DNA of 5,490 nucleotides from NCBI GenBank assembly GCA_947097635.1, contig CAMURW010000118.1, positions 1-5,490 of the forward strand, given 5' to 3'. Numbering within the stretch: the first letter of the stretch is position 1; each line of letters starts with the position of its first letter. This document shows positions 1-5,490 of this stretch, piece after piece. The notes beneath the pieces were generated by a model that had not been told where the DNA came from, made no database searches, and was given only the letters and a program-made list of their open reading frames with translations. The translations under genes were made by a program, and so were the position numbers. This DNA comes from an uncultured Bacteroidales bacterium. Lineage in GTDB: Bacteria; Bacteroidota; Bacteroidia; Bacteroidales; P3.

Positions 1-217
1 ATCTCATCCCAGCGACCAGATGGACTTCCATCGCAACCTGGCAGACTTACTCAGTTACATTATCATGGGCTATCTGCTGCTGGACGACGTATCGCGCCAG
101 CTAGCTGGCGACACCACCATGAGCCGTAGTCTGCTGCCCAGTGCACGCTATATGTGCGGACTGGCATTTGCGGAAGGGCAGAAAGGCCTGGCAATGCAGA
201 GCGCCTATATCCAATAG
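1..217 (+). CDS. Probable acyl-CoA dehydrogenase, C-terminal end (5' truncated by the window)
   Basis: Only the last 71 residues are visible; the reading frame is open from base 2 to the TAG at 215-217, so the gene starts outside the window. The visible part is helical: an amphipathic stretch with LADLLSYIIMGYLLLDD, then a second helix with SARYMCGLAFAEGQK. This two-helix pattern, with a hydrophobic G-Y-LLL segment followed about 20 residues later by a small-residue aromatic helix, resembles the extra C-terminal domain of Bacteroidetes acyl-CoA dehydrogenases, which oxidise acyl-CoA thioesters with FAD and pass electrons to ETF. No catalytic or FAD-binding residue lies in the visible part, so the assignment rests on weak C-terminal resemblance. 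ATG at 20 is an internal methionine, since the frame continues upstream of it. It could be another all-helical C-terminal domain. Confidence 0.5.
   Translation, partial: SHPSDQMDFHRNLADLLSYIIMGYLLLDDVSRQLAGDTTMSRSLLPSARYMCGLAFAEGQKGLAMQSAYIQ
95..110. repeat. 16-bp perfect palindrome inside the acyl-CoA dehydrogenase 3' end
   Basis: CGCCAGCTAGCTGGCG is identical to its reverse complement with no spacer. It encodes Arg-Gln-Leu-Ala-Gly in the reading frame. It does not extend beyond 16 bases (G at 94 faces A at 111). It may be chance or a protein-binding site; nothing else around it supports a function. Confidence 0.5.
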
Positions 218-225
218 CAGCACAC

Positions 226-259
226 ATGAGCACACCTCCGCATACGGAGATGTGCTCGT
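226..259 (+). terminator. Strong intergenic hairpin, possible terminator or attenuator/processing site
   Basis: Arms GAGCACACCTCCG (228-240) and CGGAGATGTGCTC (245-257) pair over 13 positions with one C-A mismatch around a four-base CATA loop. A further A-T and a T-G pair extend the stem to 226-259. It begins 8 bases after the stop of the upstream gene and ends 30 bases before the start of the division gene. The bases after it (GTTAAGATTCGTTAAT) are AT-rich but contain no clean T tract. A partial terminator, attenuator or mRNA-stabilising element therefore fits as well as a full intrinsic terminator. Confidence 0.5.
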
Positions 260-289
260 TAAGATTCGTTAATAACAATGCAATAGGAC

Positions 290-598
290 ATGAAGGACTC
301 TACGAGAAAGGTGTGGCATCTACTGAGAAACAAGTATGTGCTGGCAACAATACTCTTCATCGTTATTTTTTTCTTCGTGGACCAGAACAGCGTACTGGTC
401 ACCAGCAAGTTGCATCGTCAGGTGCGGCAACTACACAAGGAAGAGGCGGAGCTCTATGCCGATTTCCAACAGGACAGCATAGAGGCACAGAGTCTGAAAA
501 ACAACCAGGAAGCCATAGAACGCTACGGACGCGAAAATTACTATATGAAGCGAGCCAACGAGGATATCTTTATCATTACGTCGGACGAAAAAAAATAA
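290..598 (+). CDS. Septum formation initiator family protein (DivIC/FtsB-like)
   Basis: This is a 102-residue single-pass membrane protein of the FtsB/DivIC family, which works with FtsL and FtsQ/DivIB at the division septum to recruit and activate septal peptidoglycan synthesis. A short basic cytoplasmic N-terminus (residues 1-15) is followed by a membrane segment at about 16-30 (YVLATILFIVIFFFV). A periplasmic coiled coil runs over about 36-72, rich in Q, E, K and L. The family block at 77-96 contains GRENYYMKRANEDIF; this ENxxM/K...EDIFII ending is typical of Bacteroidetes members. Length matches the family (about 100 residues). The ATG at 290 has a weak AGGA just upstream and puts the hydrophobic segment at the expected place. 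The next gene is a cell-wall hydrolase lipoprotein 34 bases downstream, which fits an envelope role. DivIC, FtsB and FtsL are hard to tell apart from sequence alone, so no symbol is given. Confidence 0.88.
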   Translation: MKDSTRKVWHLLRNKYVLATILFIVIFFFVDQNSVLVTSKLHRQVRQLHKEEAELYADFQQDSIEAQSLKNNQEAIERYGRENYYMKRANEDIFIITSDEKK

Positions 599-632
599 GT
601 TGCACACACCACCCATCTCTGATTTTACATCT

Positions 633-1247
633 ATGAAACGTATCCTCTACACTGCGGCGGCGGCACTGATATTGTCTACGAGCATGAATTCCTGCAAGGC
701 AGTTAAAAACTTCCTCTCCCAGGACTTGGAAGACGAAGACTTCATCATAGGAAAGCTTTATGCCGATGAGTGGGTGGAGGAGAAACCTATTGTGCCCGAC
801 CGAGTGGCCGACCGTTCCAGCGTGATCTCTACGTCGCGCAGCGGTATTGAACTGACGGACAAGGACAATGCCAAACTTTATGCCGCCATCGACGAGTGGT
901 ACGGAACACCCTACAAATACGGCGGCTGTTCCAAAGAAGGTGTGGACTGTAGTTGCTTCGTGGGCAGCATCTTCCGCTCTGTGTATGGCGTGGAGCTACA
1001 TCGTGTGGCAGCGGACATACAGAAAGATGTCAAGTTGATAGGACGTGCGCAACTTCGAGAAGGCGACATTGTCTTTTTCACCAACAGCAACGGTAAGGTG
1101 AGTCACGTGGGCATCTATCTGCGCGATGATATGTTTGTCCACTCTTCCACGTCACGGGGCGTGATGGTCAGCAAGCTGTCGAACACCTATTGGAACAACC
1201 ATTTCTTCAAAGGAGGGCGTCACAAGACTGTAACAACAAAATATTAA
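633..1247 (+). CDS. NlpC/P60 (C40) family peptidoglycan hydrolase, lipoprotein
   Basis: A 204-residue protein, probably a D,L-endopeptidase that cuts stem peptides in peptidoglycan (family C40). Residues 1-20 form a lipoprotein signal: basic MKR, a hydrophobic core, then MNS before Cys21, a slightly relaxed lipobox. No acidic run follows Cys21 directly, so a periplasm-facing lipoprotein is more likely than a surface-exposed one (inference). Residues 22-80 are an acidic linker with no SH3 domain that I recognise. The catalytic domain runs from about 82 to 197: YGTPYKYGG, then GVDCSCFV with nucleophile Cys106, REGDIVFF, SHVGIYL with His158, and FVHSS with His170 as the likely third residue. The usual DCSG is DCSC here. 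The frame is open back to a TTG at 600, but ATG 633 is chosen because it puts MKR and the signal peptide at the N-terminus. It lies 34 bases after the division gene and 19 before the SDR gene. The exact bond cleaved is unknown. Confidence 0.9.
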   Translation: MKRILYTAAAALILSTSMNSCKAVKNFLSQDLEDEDFIIGKLYADEWVEEKPIVPDRVADRSSVISTSRSGIELTDKDNAKLYAAIDEWYGTPYKYGGCSKEGVDCSCFVGSIFRSVYGVELHRVAADIQKDVKLIGRAQLREGDIVFFTNSNGKVSHVGIYLRDDMFVHSSTSRGVMVSKLSNTYWNNHFFKGGRHKTVTTKY

Positions 1248-1266
1248 CGAGTGGCATACTGCCAAG

Positions 1267-2097
1267 ATGGAAAGCAAAGTCATCATCGTTACAGGCGCTA
1301 GCGGCGGCATTGGAAGGCTTGTCGTGAAAGAGATGTTGCACGAGGGACACAAGGTGTATGCATGTGCGCGTAATCTGGATGTCTTGAAAAGTACCAACCA
1401 CCCCAATCTGGTGCTCTTGTATTTGGATCTCAGGGACGAGAAGTCTATAGCAGATGCCGTGAAGGTCGTCAAGGAGCAGGAGGGGAGGGCAGACGTGCTG
1501 GTGAACAATGCCGGCTATGGCCTCATGGGACCTTTCGAGATGATAAGTATGGAAGATGCCCGCAAAGAGATGGATGTCAACCTCTTTGGCATGGTGCACC
1601 TCACACAGTTGGTACTTCCACTGATGCGTATGCGCGGCAGTGGACGCATTGTCAACGTCTCATCCGTGGCCGGACGCGCACCGTTACATCTCTTTGGCTG
1701 GTACAATATCTCCAAATACGCGGTGGAGGCTTTCACCGACTGCCTGAGAATGGAAGTGAAAGACTTCGGTGTTCAGGTCTCCCTCGTGGAGCCAGCCCCT
1801 ATCCGCACCAAATGGGGTATTATCGCTGCAGACAGTCTGGCCGAACACACTCAAGGAACACCCTACGAGCAGATGGGTAAAGATAGGGCGGCTAACTTAA
1901 GGAACGCTTATCAAAGCCAGTTGTTCTCGCCCCCCGCCAGCGTGGCAAGGTCTATCCGTCACGCAATCGTAGACCGTCATCCTCGTCTCCGCTATCGTAG
2001 CGGACGTGGGGCGGGTTTGATAATCGCTCTCCACAGCCTGCTCCCCACCCGCTATTGGGATGCCATCATGCGAGGCATGCTGAAAGTGAAGTTATGA
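1267..2097 (+). CDS. Classical SDR family NAD(P)-dependent oxidoreductase
   Basis: A 276-residue Rossmann-fold dehydrogenase or reductase of the classical short-chain family. Visible motifs in order: TGASGGIG at 9-16 (dinucleotide binding), Arg35 after the second strand (CARN, which favours NADPH), Asp54 (adenine-ring contact), NNAG at 80-83, Asn105 in DVNLFG, Ser133 in NVSS, Tyr146 and Lys150 in YNISK (the catalytic YxxxK), and P176-x-x-x-x-T181 after the active site. The tetrad Asn-Ser-Tyr-Lys is complete, so it should be active. Length is at the upper end for classical SDRs. The C-terminal part (about 185-276) includes an AxSIRHAI helix and a basic RHPRLRYRSG stretch, seen in retinol-dehydrogenase and steroid-dehydrogenase-like bacterial SDRs; this part sets substrate specificity, which cannot be read from sequence. 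The start is the first ATG after the 19-base spacer from the hydrolase gene, and the glycine motif sits at the usual distance from it. Last gene of the + strand block. Confidence 0.92.
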   Translation: MESKVIIVTGASGGIGRLVVKEMLHEGHKVYACARNLDVLKSTNHPNLVLLYLDLRDEKSIADAVKVVKEQEGRADVLVNNAGYGLMGPFEMISMEDARKEMDVNLFGMVHLTQLVLPLMRMRGSGRIVNVSSVAGRAPLHLFGWYNISKYAVEAFTDCLRMEVKDFGVQVSLVEPAPIRTKWGIIAADSLAEHTQGTPYEQMGKDRAANLRNAYQSQLFSPPASVARSIRHAIVDRHPRLRYRSGRGAGLIIALHSLLPTRYWDAIMRGMLKVKL

Positions 2098-2123
2098 GAA
2101 ATTTCGCTGTTTGGAATATGATT

Positions 2124-2150
2124 AAGGACAGACCATCACGACCTGTCCTT
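2124..2150. terminator. Hairpin between convergent genes, candidate terminator
   Basis: AAGGACAG (2124-2131) and CTGTCCTT (2143-2150) are perfect 8-bp inverted arms around an 11-base loop. The hairpin starts 27 bases after the SDR stop. In the + direction it is followed by TCTGCTATATAT, which is pyrimidine- and AT-rich but not a pure T run; in the - direction by AATCATATTCC. It sits where two convergent operons must end, so a bidirectional or + strand terminator is likely. The large loop and weak tract lower confidence. Confidence 0.42.
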
Positions 2151-2183
2151 TCTGCTATATATGCGTCAGCGCACTTCGCTTTC

Positions 2184-2208
2184 TGTGGCCCCTAAGTTTT
2201 TGGGGACA
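2184..2208. other. Second intergenic inverted repeat (TGT-GG-CCCC / GGGG-ACA)
   Basis: CCCC (2189-2192) and GGGG (2202-2205) face each other across a TAAGTTTTT loop. Outside them TGT (2184-2186) pairs with ACA (2206-2208) if GG at 2187-2188 is bulged. It lies 18 bases past the rnz stop on the - strand, so it could help end that transcript, but no T tract follows it on either strand. It may instead be part of a dispersed intergenic repeat. Confidence 0.28.
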
Positions 2209-2225
2209 AATACCAGTAATTCTAT

Positions 2226-3140
2226 TTATTTCACTTCGACGACTGCGCCGTCAACGGCGGGAATAACGTTGGGGAAGATGGACCTGGCTTCTTCTATTAG
2301 TGGCGATACATCTTTGTAGCGTGCACTGAAGTGCGTGAGCATCAGTTGTCCCACGCCCGCTTGCTGTGCCAGCATAGCGCTTTGTTGTGCGGTGCAGTGC
2401 AGTTTTTCTCCCGCCAGCTCGCCTTGCGAGTTGGCGAAGGTGCTTTCCATGCACAGCAGGTTTATGCCCTGAATGATGGGAATCAGTGTCTCGGAGTAGG
2501 CCGTGTCGCAGCAGTAGGCGTAGCGGCGCGGTGCCTTGGGCGGCAGCGTCAGCTGCGAGTGTGGTATCACGGTACCGTCGTCCAGCGTAAGGTCGTTGCC
2601 TCGTTTTAAGAGGATGCACTGTTCAGGCGTGAGGTCGTATTTGGCGCGGGCATCGTGTCTCAGGTTCAGCAGCTCGTGCTGCTCTTCGAAGAGATAGCCA
2701 TAGGTGGGGACGGTGTGTATTAGTGGAAATGCCGACACTTTGCAGCGGCTGTTATGGAAAATCTCGGTAGGCTCGCTCACCTCCAGCTCATGTATACTAA
2801 GCTCGTATTGCAGATGTGTGTTGCTGACATCGAAAAGTACGTCGATTGCGTGTTGCAGTCCTTTGGGAGCGTAGATTTCCACAGGCTTTGTGCGACCGCA
2901 GAGGTGCATGCTGGACAGCAGTCCTGGCAGTCCGAAGAGGTGGTCGCCATGGAGATGCGAGATGAAAATCACTCCAATAGCTTGCATCTTCTGGTGGTAT
3001 TGTCGCAGTTGATCTTGTGTGCTTTCGCCGCAGTCCAGCAGCATCCGGAATCCATTGATGTTGACCACCTGGCTGCTGCAATGGCGTATGTGGGTGGGTG
3101 TAGCGGCTCCCGATCCCAATACCGTGATGAAGAAGTTCAT
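2226..3140 (-). CDS. rnz: Ribonuclease Z (tRNA 3' endonuclease)
   Basis: A 304-residue metallo-beta-lactamase-fold enzyme, the usual length of the short RNase Z form (about 305). It cuts precursor tRNAs after the discriminator base to free the 3' end, in the cytoplasm, as a homodimer with two zinc ions. The N-terminal strand LGSGAATPT (8-16) and LLDCGESTQDQ (34-44; usually GEGTQ) lead to HLHGDHLFGLPGLL with ligands His62, His64, Asp66 and His67. His142 (PLIHTVPTYGY), Asp212 (CCDT) and His270 (LTHFSARY) complete the metal set, so the active site is intact. Two family motifs are altered: HEAT/HEST is MEST at 231-234, and HST is HCT at 248-250. The region about 145-200 corresponds to the flexible arm that holds the tRNA elbow. 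ATG 3140 starts directly at the first beta strand and has no clear Shine-Dalgarno. It is the last gene of the - strand operon, 15 bases after the DUF4831 lipoprotein. Confidence 0.95.
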   Translation of the reverse strand: MNFFITVLGSGAATPTHIRHCSSQVVNINGFRMLLDCGESTQDQLRQYHQKMQAIGVIFISHLHGDHLFGLPGLLSSMHLCGRTKPVEIYAPKGLQHAIDVLFDVSNTHLQYELSIHELEVSEPTEIFHNSRCKVSAFPLIHTVPTYGYLFEEQHELLNLRHDARAKYDLTPEQCILLKRGNDLTLDDGTVIPHSQLTLPPKAPRRYAYCCDTAYSETLIPIIQGINLLCMESTFANSQGELAGEKLHCTAQQSAMLAQQAGVGQLMLTHFSARYKDVSPLIEEARSIFPNVIPAVDGAVVEVK

Positions 3141-3155
3141 GTATCAGCTGTCATT

Positions 3156-4340
3156 TCATTTGCTGGTGTTGCAGTAGATCAGTGCACCGGTTCTTCTGTC
3201 GAACCGTGCTTCTATGTCACCGTAAGGTAGTAGAGTTATCGCTCCGAATTGCATTATCGGCAGGCGTTGTGCAATAGTATGATGTCCGTGGCAGTGCAGC
3301 GATACGACGGCTTCCTGTGGTAGGCGGTAACGCAGGCAGCGTCCAGAACGCCGTTTGCCGGCGGCCCGTCGTAAGCGGAAGGCGTTGGCTTTTACGATGC
3401 GTCGCATATTGTTGTCGCAGAGAATCCTGCAGATGACAGGTAGTGCATCGCCAGGCAGTGCAGCACTGTCCTGCAGCAGGCCCAGGGTGGGGGAGTACCA
3501 GCACAGCGTGACCTGCTGGCTGTCTATGCTGACGTTTTCCGTGCTGGGTTCTATGTAGAATATCACGGTGTCTCTCCTCACTTTGCCTAGAAACTGCTGT
3601 AGGTAAGGCTGCTTCATGATTTCCAGGTGGTCATAGAGATATTGGATGCCGTCCTTGCTGTAAGCGCCTTCGTATTCCCCAAAGAGTAGCTGTTGCTGCT
3701 TTTCCTCTATCGTCTTCAACTGTTGTGCCGCCTGTGCTGCCTGCTCACGCAGGGTCAGTTGGTCGGTCTTACCTATCGCCAGACTGGGGCTGGAAGGGTT
3801 GTCCAGTCGCGTGTAAAAGCTGTCGATGTGCTGATACTGGTTGTCCTGCACCAGAAACTGTTGTCCCGTAGCATCGTGTGTGGGTACGAACTGCATCGTG
3901 GGACCTACTGCGAAGGTGTTGCCAGCGACGTTGATGTCCTGTGGTTCTGTGTTCAACGCCAGTAGTATTCCGCGCTCGTCCACATACAGTGCGTTGTGAC
4001 CAGGTTCCACGTAGAATATCTCTTTCTTGCTGGGGGTAGCCACTACGCTGAACTGTGCCGATGACAGGCGGTAAGGATGCTGCTGGTCTGTATTGCGGCT
4101 GCCGAAGTCGCCTGCCAGCATCTCTGTTGCGAAGGGGCTGTAGGGTGCTTGCTGCGTGTCGGTATATTCCACAACCATCAGCACCTGGATCTGGCTGCTG
4201 GGCAGAGCGTACATAATGCCTCCGGTGAGCGGCACGCTGTTGCCCGTGGTGGCGGAATAGACGGCCATCCTGTTGCTTCTGCACGCCGTCAGTGCCAGCA
4301 GCGCCAGGCTCGTGGCTATAATGAAAATCTTTCTCTTCAT
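3156..4340 (-). CDS. DUF4831 family lipoprotein
   Basis: A 394-residue predicted envelope lipoprotein of unknown function. Residues 1-19 are a lipoprotein signal with a basic MKRK, a hydrophobic core and the lipobox LTAC, giving lipidated Cys20. The mature N-terminus (CRSNRMAV) lacks acidic residues, which favours a periplasm-facing position (inference). Features resembling DUF4831: GGIMYALPSSQIQV at 40-53, a VEPGHNALYVDERGILLALN segment around 111-130, an Ala/Gln/Glu-rich helix at 196-220 leading into LLFGEYEGAYSKDG, then a helix ending QQFLGK near 253, and a C-terminal beta-rich part with YRLPQEAVVS (338-347), IMQFGAITLLP and the closing RRTGALI. The frame is open up to 4433, but ATG 4340 is chosen: it gives the signal peptide, overlaps the upstream stop as ATGA and has a purine-rich AAGAAGGA six bases before it. 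I recognise the family by pattern only; an Arg-rich stretch at 323-337 is somewhat unusual. Confidence 0.82.
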   Translation of the reverse strand: MKRKIFIIATSLALLALTACRSNRMAVYSATTGNSVPLTGGIMYALPSSQIQVLMVVEYTDTQQAPYSPFATEMLAGDFGSRNTDQQHPYRLSSAQFSVVATPSKKEIFYVEPGHNALYVDERGILLALNTEPQDINVAGNTFAVGPTMQFVPTHDATGQQFLVQDNQYQHIDSFYTRLDNPSSPSLAIGKTDQLTLREQAAQAAQQLKTIEEKQQQLLFGEYEGAYSKDGIQYLYDHLEIMKQPYLQQFLGKVRRDTVIFYIEPSTENVSIDSQQVTLCWYSPTLGLLQDSAALPGDALPVICRILCDNNMRRIVKANAFRLRRAAGKRRSGRCLRYRLPQEAVVSLHCHGHHTIAQRLPIMQFGAITLLPYGDIEARFDRRTGALIYCNTSK

Positions 4341-5490
4341 ATTGTATCCTTCTTCCTTATTAGGCACAGTCCCAGGAATGTCAGCAGGCCGTTCAGCAGC
4401 AATATCTCGAAGCCGAAATGGTAGCCAAACCAACTAAAGCTGTTCATTTTAAGTATATAGCACATCACAGGGCTCACAGTTGCCACCACCAGCACCCATT
4501 GGTCTCTCACCTGCCATTTGGTGAAAAGTCCGAAGGTGAACATGCCCAGCAGCGGACCGTAGGTGAAACCTGCAATGTCGAAAATCTGGTTGATAAGCGA
4601 GTCGTTGTGGAAAGGTCTGAAGGCTATGATTACCAGCAGGAATAGCAGTGCGAAACTCACGTGTATCACCTTGCGCAGCTTCATCTTGCGGTGTTCCACA
4701 GCTAGGTCTGCAGCCTCCAGCAGTTCTGTGCTGCCACCTTGCGCCAGTAGCCGTTGTCCCTCCTGGCTCAGCGGATAGCGCTGGTCTATGTGCAGGAAGT
4801 CGTAGCACAGCGTCGTCGTCAGTGCCGTCAGCGTGCCGTCGGCGCTGCTGTAGCCTGCCGCAACCAGTCCCAACACGAAGACAATAGACGTGAAGGTGTT
4901 TAGGCTGAAGGCTATGGAGGGGAAAATCTTGTCGCCTACCACCAGCCCCTGTTCATTCGTGGGAAGGGCAAGACCGGTGCTTTGTGCGTAGCATATCAAC
5001 GCAGATCCGAGGCTCAGGAAGATGATGTTGACAATGATGAACAGGATGCTGCTTGTCATCACGTTCTTTTGTGCATCGCGCAGATTGCGGCAGGTGAGGT
5101 TCTTCTGCATCATGTCCTGGTCTAGGCCAGTCATAGTTATGGTGATGAAAGTTCCTGCCAACACCTGCTTCATCCAGAAGCGGGGATGGCTTATATCGAT
5201 CTCCCACATCTTCGTAAGCCCCTCTCCTCTGGCTTTCTCCAGCAGTGGCAGTAAGCCGATGTTCATCTGTTTCAGCACTGCTGCCAGCGTCAGTATCGCC
5301 GCCAGCAGCAGGAAAGTGGTCTGCAACGTGTCCGTCCACACGATGGTCTTGATGCCCCCCCTGAAGGTGTAGAGTAATATCAGGGCAATGAACACCACTG
5401 CCGGCACCCAGAATGGCATACCCCAGGCACGGAACACAAACTCGTAGAGCACGAACACCATGAGATACATCCTCAGCGCGCTGCCCAACA
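4337..5490 (-). CDS. Sodium:solute symporter (SSF family), 5' truncated by the window
   Basis: The last 384 or so residues of an inner-membrane sodium-coupled transporter of the SSF/SSS family (LeuT-type fold). The open frame runs off the right edge, so the start and first membrane helices are missing. Visible in order, counting from the first full codon at 5488: a partial membrane helix (about 5-20), a helix at 26-41, the family motif GGIKTIVWTDTLQT (44-57), a helix at 57-73, GLDQDMMQKNLTC (121-133), helices at 147-167 and 196-212, AAGYSSADGTLTALTTTLCYD (210-230), whose SSAD serines correspond to the expected sodium-site helix, a charged cytoplasmic loop (232-271), a helix at 274-290, GFTYGPLLGMFTFGLFTKW (307-325), and two final helices to about 376. 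Family members move sugars, amino acids, sialic acid, iodide or vitamins; the substrate cannot be read here. It is the first visible gene of the - strand operon, and its stop overlaps the lipoprotein start. Confidence 0.9.
   Translation of the reverse strand, partial: LGSALRMYLMVFVLYEFVFRAWGMPFWVPAVVFIALILLYTFRGGIKTIVWTDTLQTTFLLLAAILTLAAVLKQMNIGLLPLLEKARGEGLTKMWEIDISHPRFWMKQVLAGTFITITMTGLDQDMMQKNLTCRNLRDAQKNVMTSSILFIIVNIIFLSLGSALICYAQSTGLALPTNEQGLVVGDKIFPSIAFSLNTFTSIVFVLGLVAAGYSSADGTLTALTTTLCYDFLHIDQRYPLSQEGQRLLAQGGSTELLEAADLAVEHRKMKLRKVIHVSFALLFLLVIIAFRPFHNDSLINQIFDIAGFTYGPLLGMFTFGLFTKWQVRDQWVLVVATVSPVMCYILKMNSFSWFGYHFGFEILLLNGLLTFLGLCLIRKKDTI
4347..4354 (-). promoter_or_regulatory. Shine-Dalgarno-like site for the DUF4831 gene, inside the symporter 3' end
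   Basis: Read on the - strand, AAGAAGGA is followed by six bases (TACAAT) and then the ATG at 4340-4338. The same bases encode the symporter's final Lys-Lys-Asp. Together with the ATGA stop/start overlap at 4340-4337 this supports translational coupling and decides the start codon. The other starts in this window lack such a sequence or have only a weak one. Confidence 0.5.

Noticed and set aside
600..632. A TTG start at 600 that would add 11 residues to the NlpC/P60 protein.
   Set aside because: The added residues would precede the signal peptide; ATG 633 gives MKR followed by a hydrophobic core and lipobox.
154..636. A 160-codon open frame on the + strand overlapping the hairpin and the division gene.
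   Set aside because: It covers the DivIC/FtsB-like gene in another frame, its protein is a low-complexity polar string with no domain, and the overlapped gene has clear family motifs.
1131..1138. TATGTTTG, a match to the Bacteroidetes -7 box TAnnTTTG.
   Set aside because: It lies within the NlpC/P60 coding region, I see no matching -33 box at the right distance, and the next gene is only 19 bases after the hydrolase stop, consistent with co-transcription.
2161..2319. A 52-codon ATG frame on the + strand starting in the intergenic gap (MRQRTSLSVAPKF...).
   Set aside because: Most of it is antisense to the end of rnz, it has no recognisable domain, and the gap part is better explained by inverted repeats.
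2754..3230. A 158-codon + strand frame antisense to rnz and the lipoprotein end.
   Set aside because: It is a shadow: rnz on the other strand has a full set of metal ligands, and this frame shows no coherent domain.
3769..4284. A 171-codon - strand frame within the DUF4831 gene.
   Set aside because: Its translation is rich in Arg, Gln and His, typical of an off-frame reading, and the overlapping frame carries a signal peptide and family motifs.
4341..4433. A 31-residue N-terminal extension of the DUF4831 protein from an ATG at 4433.
   Set aside because: It lies inside the symporter gene and would bury the signal peptide; ATG 4340 has the ATGA overlap and a Shine-Dalgarno-like site.

Overview
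The window looks like ordinary core chromosome from a Bacteroidales bacterium, most likely Prevotellaceae or a close relative. The case rests on the genes: a DUF4831-type lipoprotein (a family essentially confined to Bacteroidetes), a Bacteroidetes-style septum formation initiator ending in a GREN...NEDIFII block, and an SSF symporter with the GFTYGPLLG...FGLFTKW pattern. Most start codons also lack a Shine-Dalgarno sequence, as is usual in that phylum. The genus is inference. Base composition and codon use look uniform, and I see no transposase, phage gene, tRNA, rRNA or CRISPR array.

Layout: two convergent gene blocks meet in a 128-base gap at 2098-2225. The left block is on the + strand: the 3' end of a probable acyl-CoA dehydrogenase (1-217), a small DivIC/FtsB-like division protein (290-598), an NlpC/P60 cell-wall hydrolase lipoprotein (633-1247) and a classical short-chain dehydrogenase (1267-2097). 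Spacers are 72, 34 and 19 bases. The first spacer holds a strong hairpin, so the dehydrogenase may be separated or attenuated from the division gene; the last three genes look co-transcribed.

The right block is on the - strand, read from the right edge leftwards: a sodium:solute symporter cut by the window edge (5490-4337), a DUF4831 lipoprotein (4340-3156) whose ATG overlaps the symporter stop as ATGA, and ribonuclease Z (3140-2226), 15 bases further on. This is a tight operon with apparent translational coupling at its first junction.

How the genes relate: the division initiator and the NlpC/P60 hydrolase both fit septal or cell-wall work. The SDR and acyl-CoA dehydrogenase are metabolic and have no evident tie to them. 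In the right block, RNase Z (tRNA 3' maturation) sits with a transporter and an envelope lipoprotein without a clear functional link; the symporter-lipoprotein pair is the more suggestive association. I did not find a convincing novel system. The points most worth checking are the variant HEAT and HST motifs in RNase Z, the coupled symporter/DUF4831 pair, the DCSC active site in the hydrolase, and the inverted repeats in the gaps.
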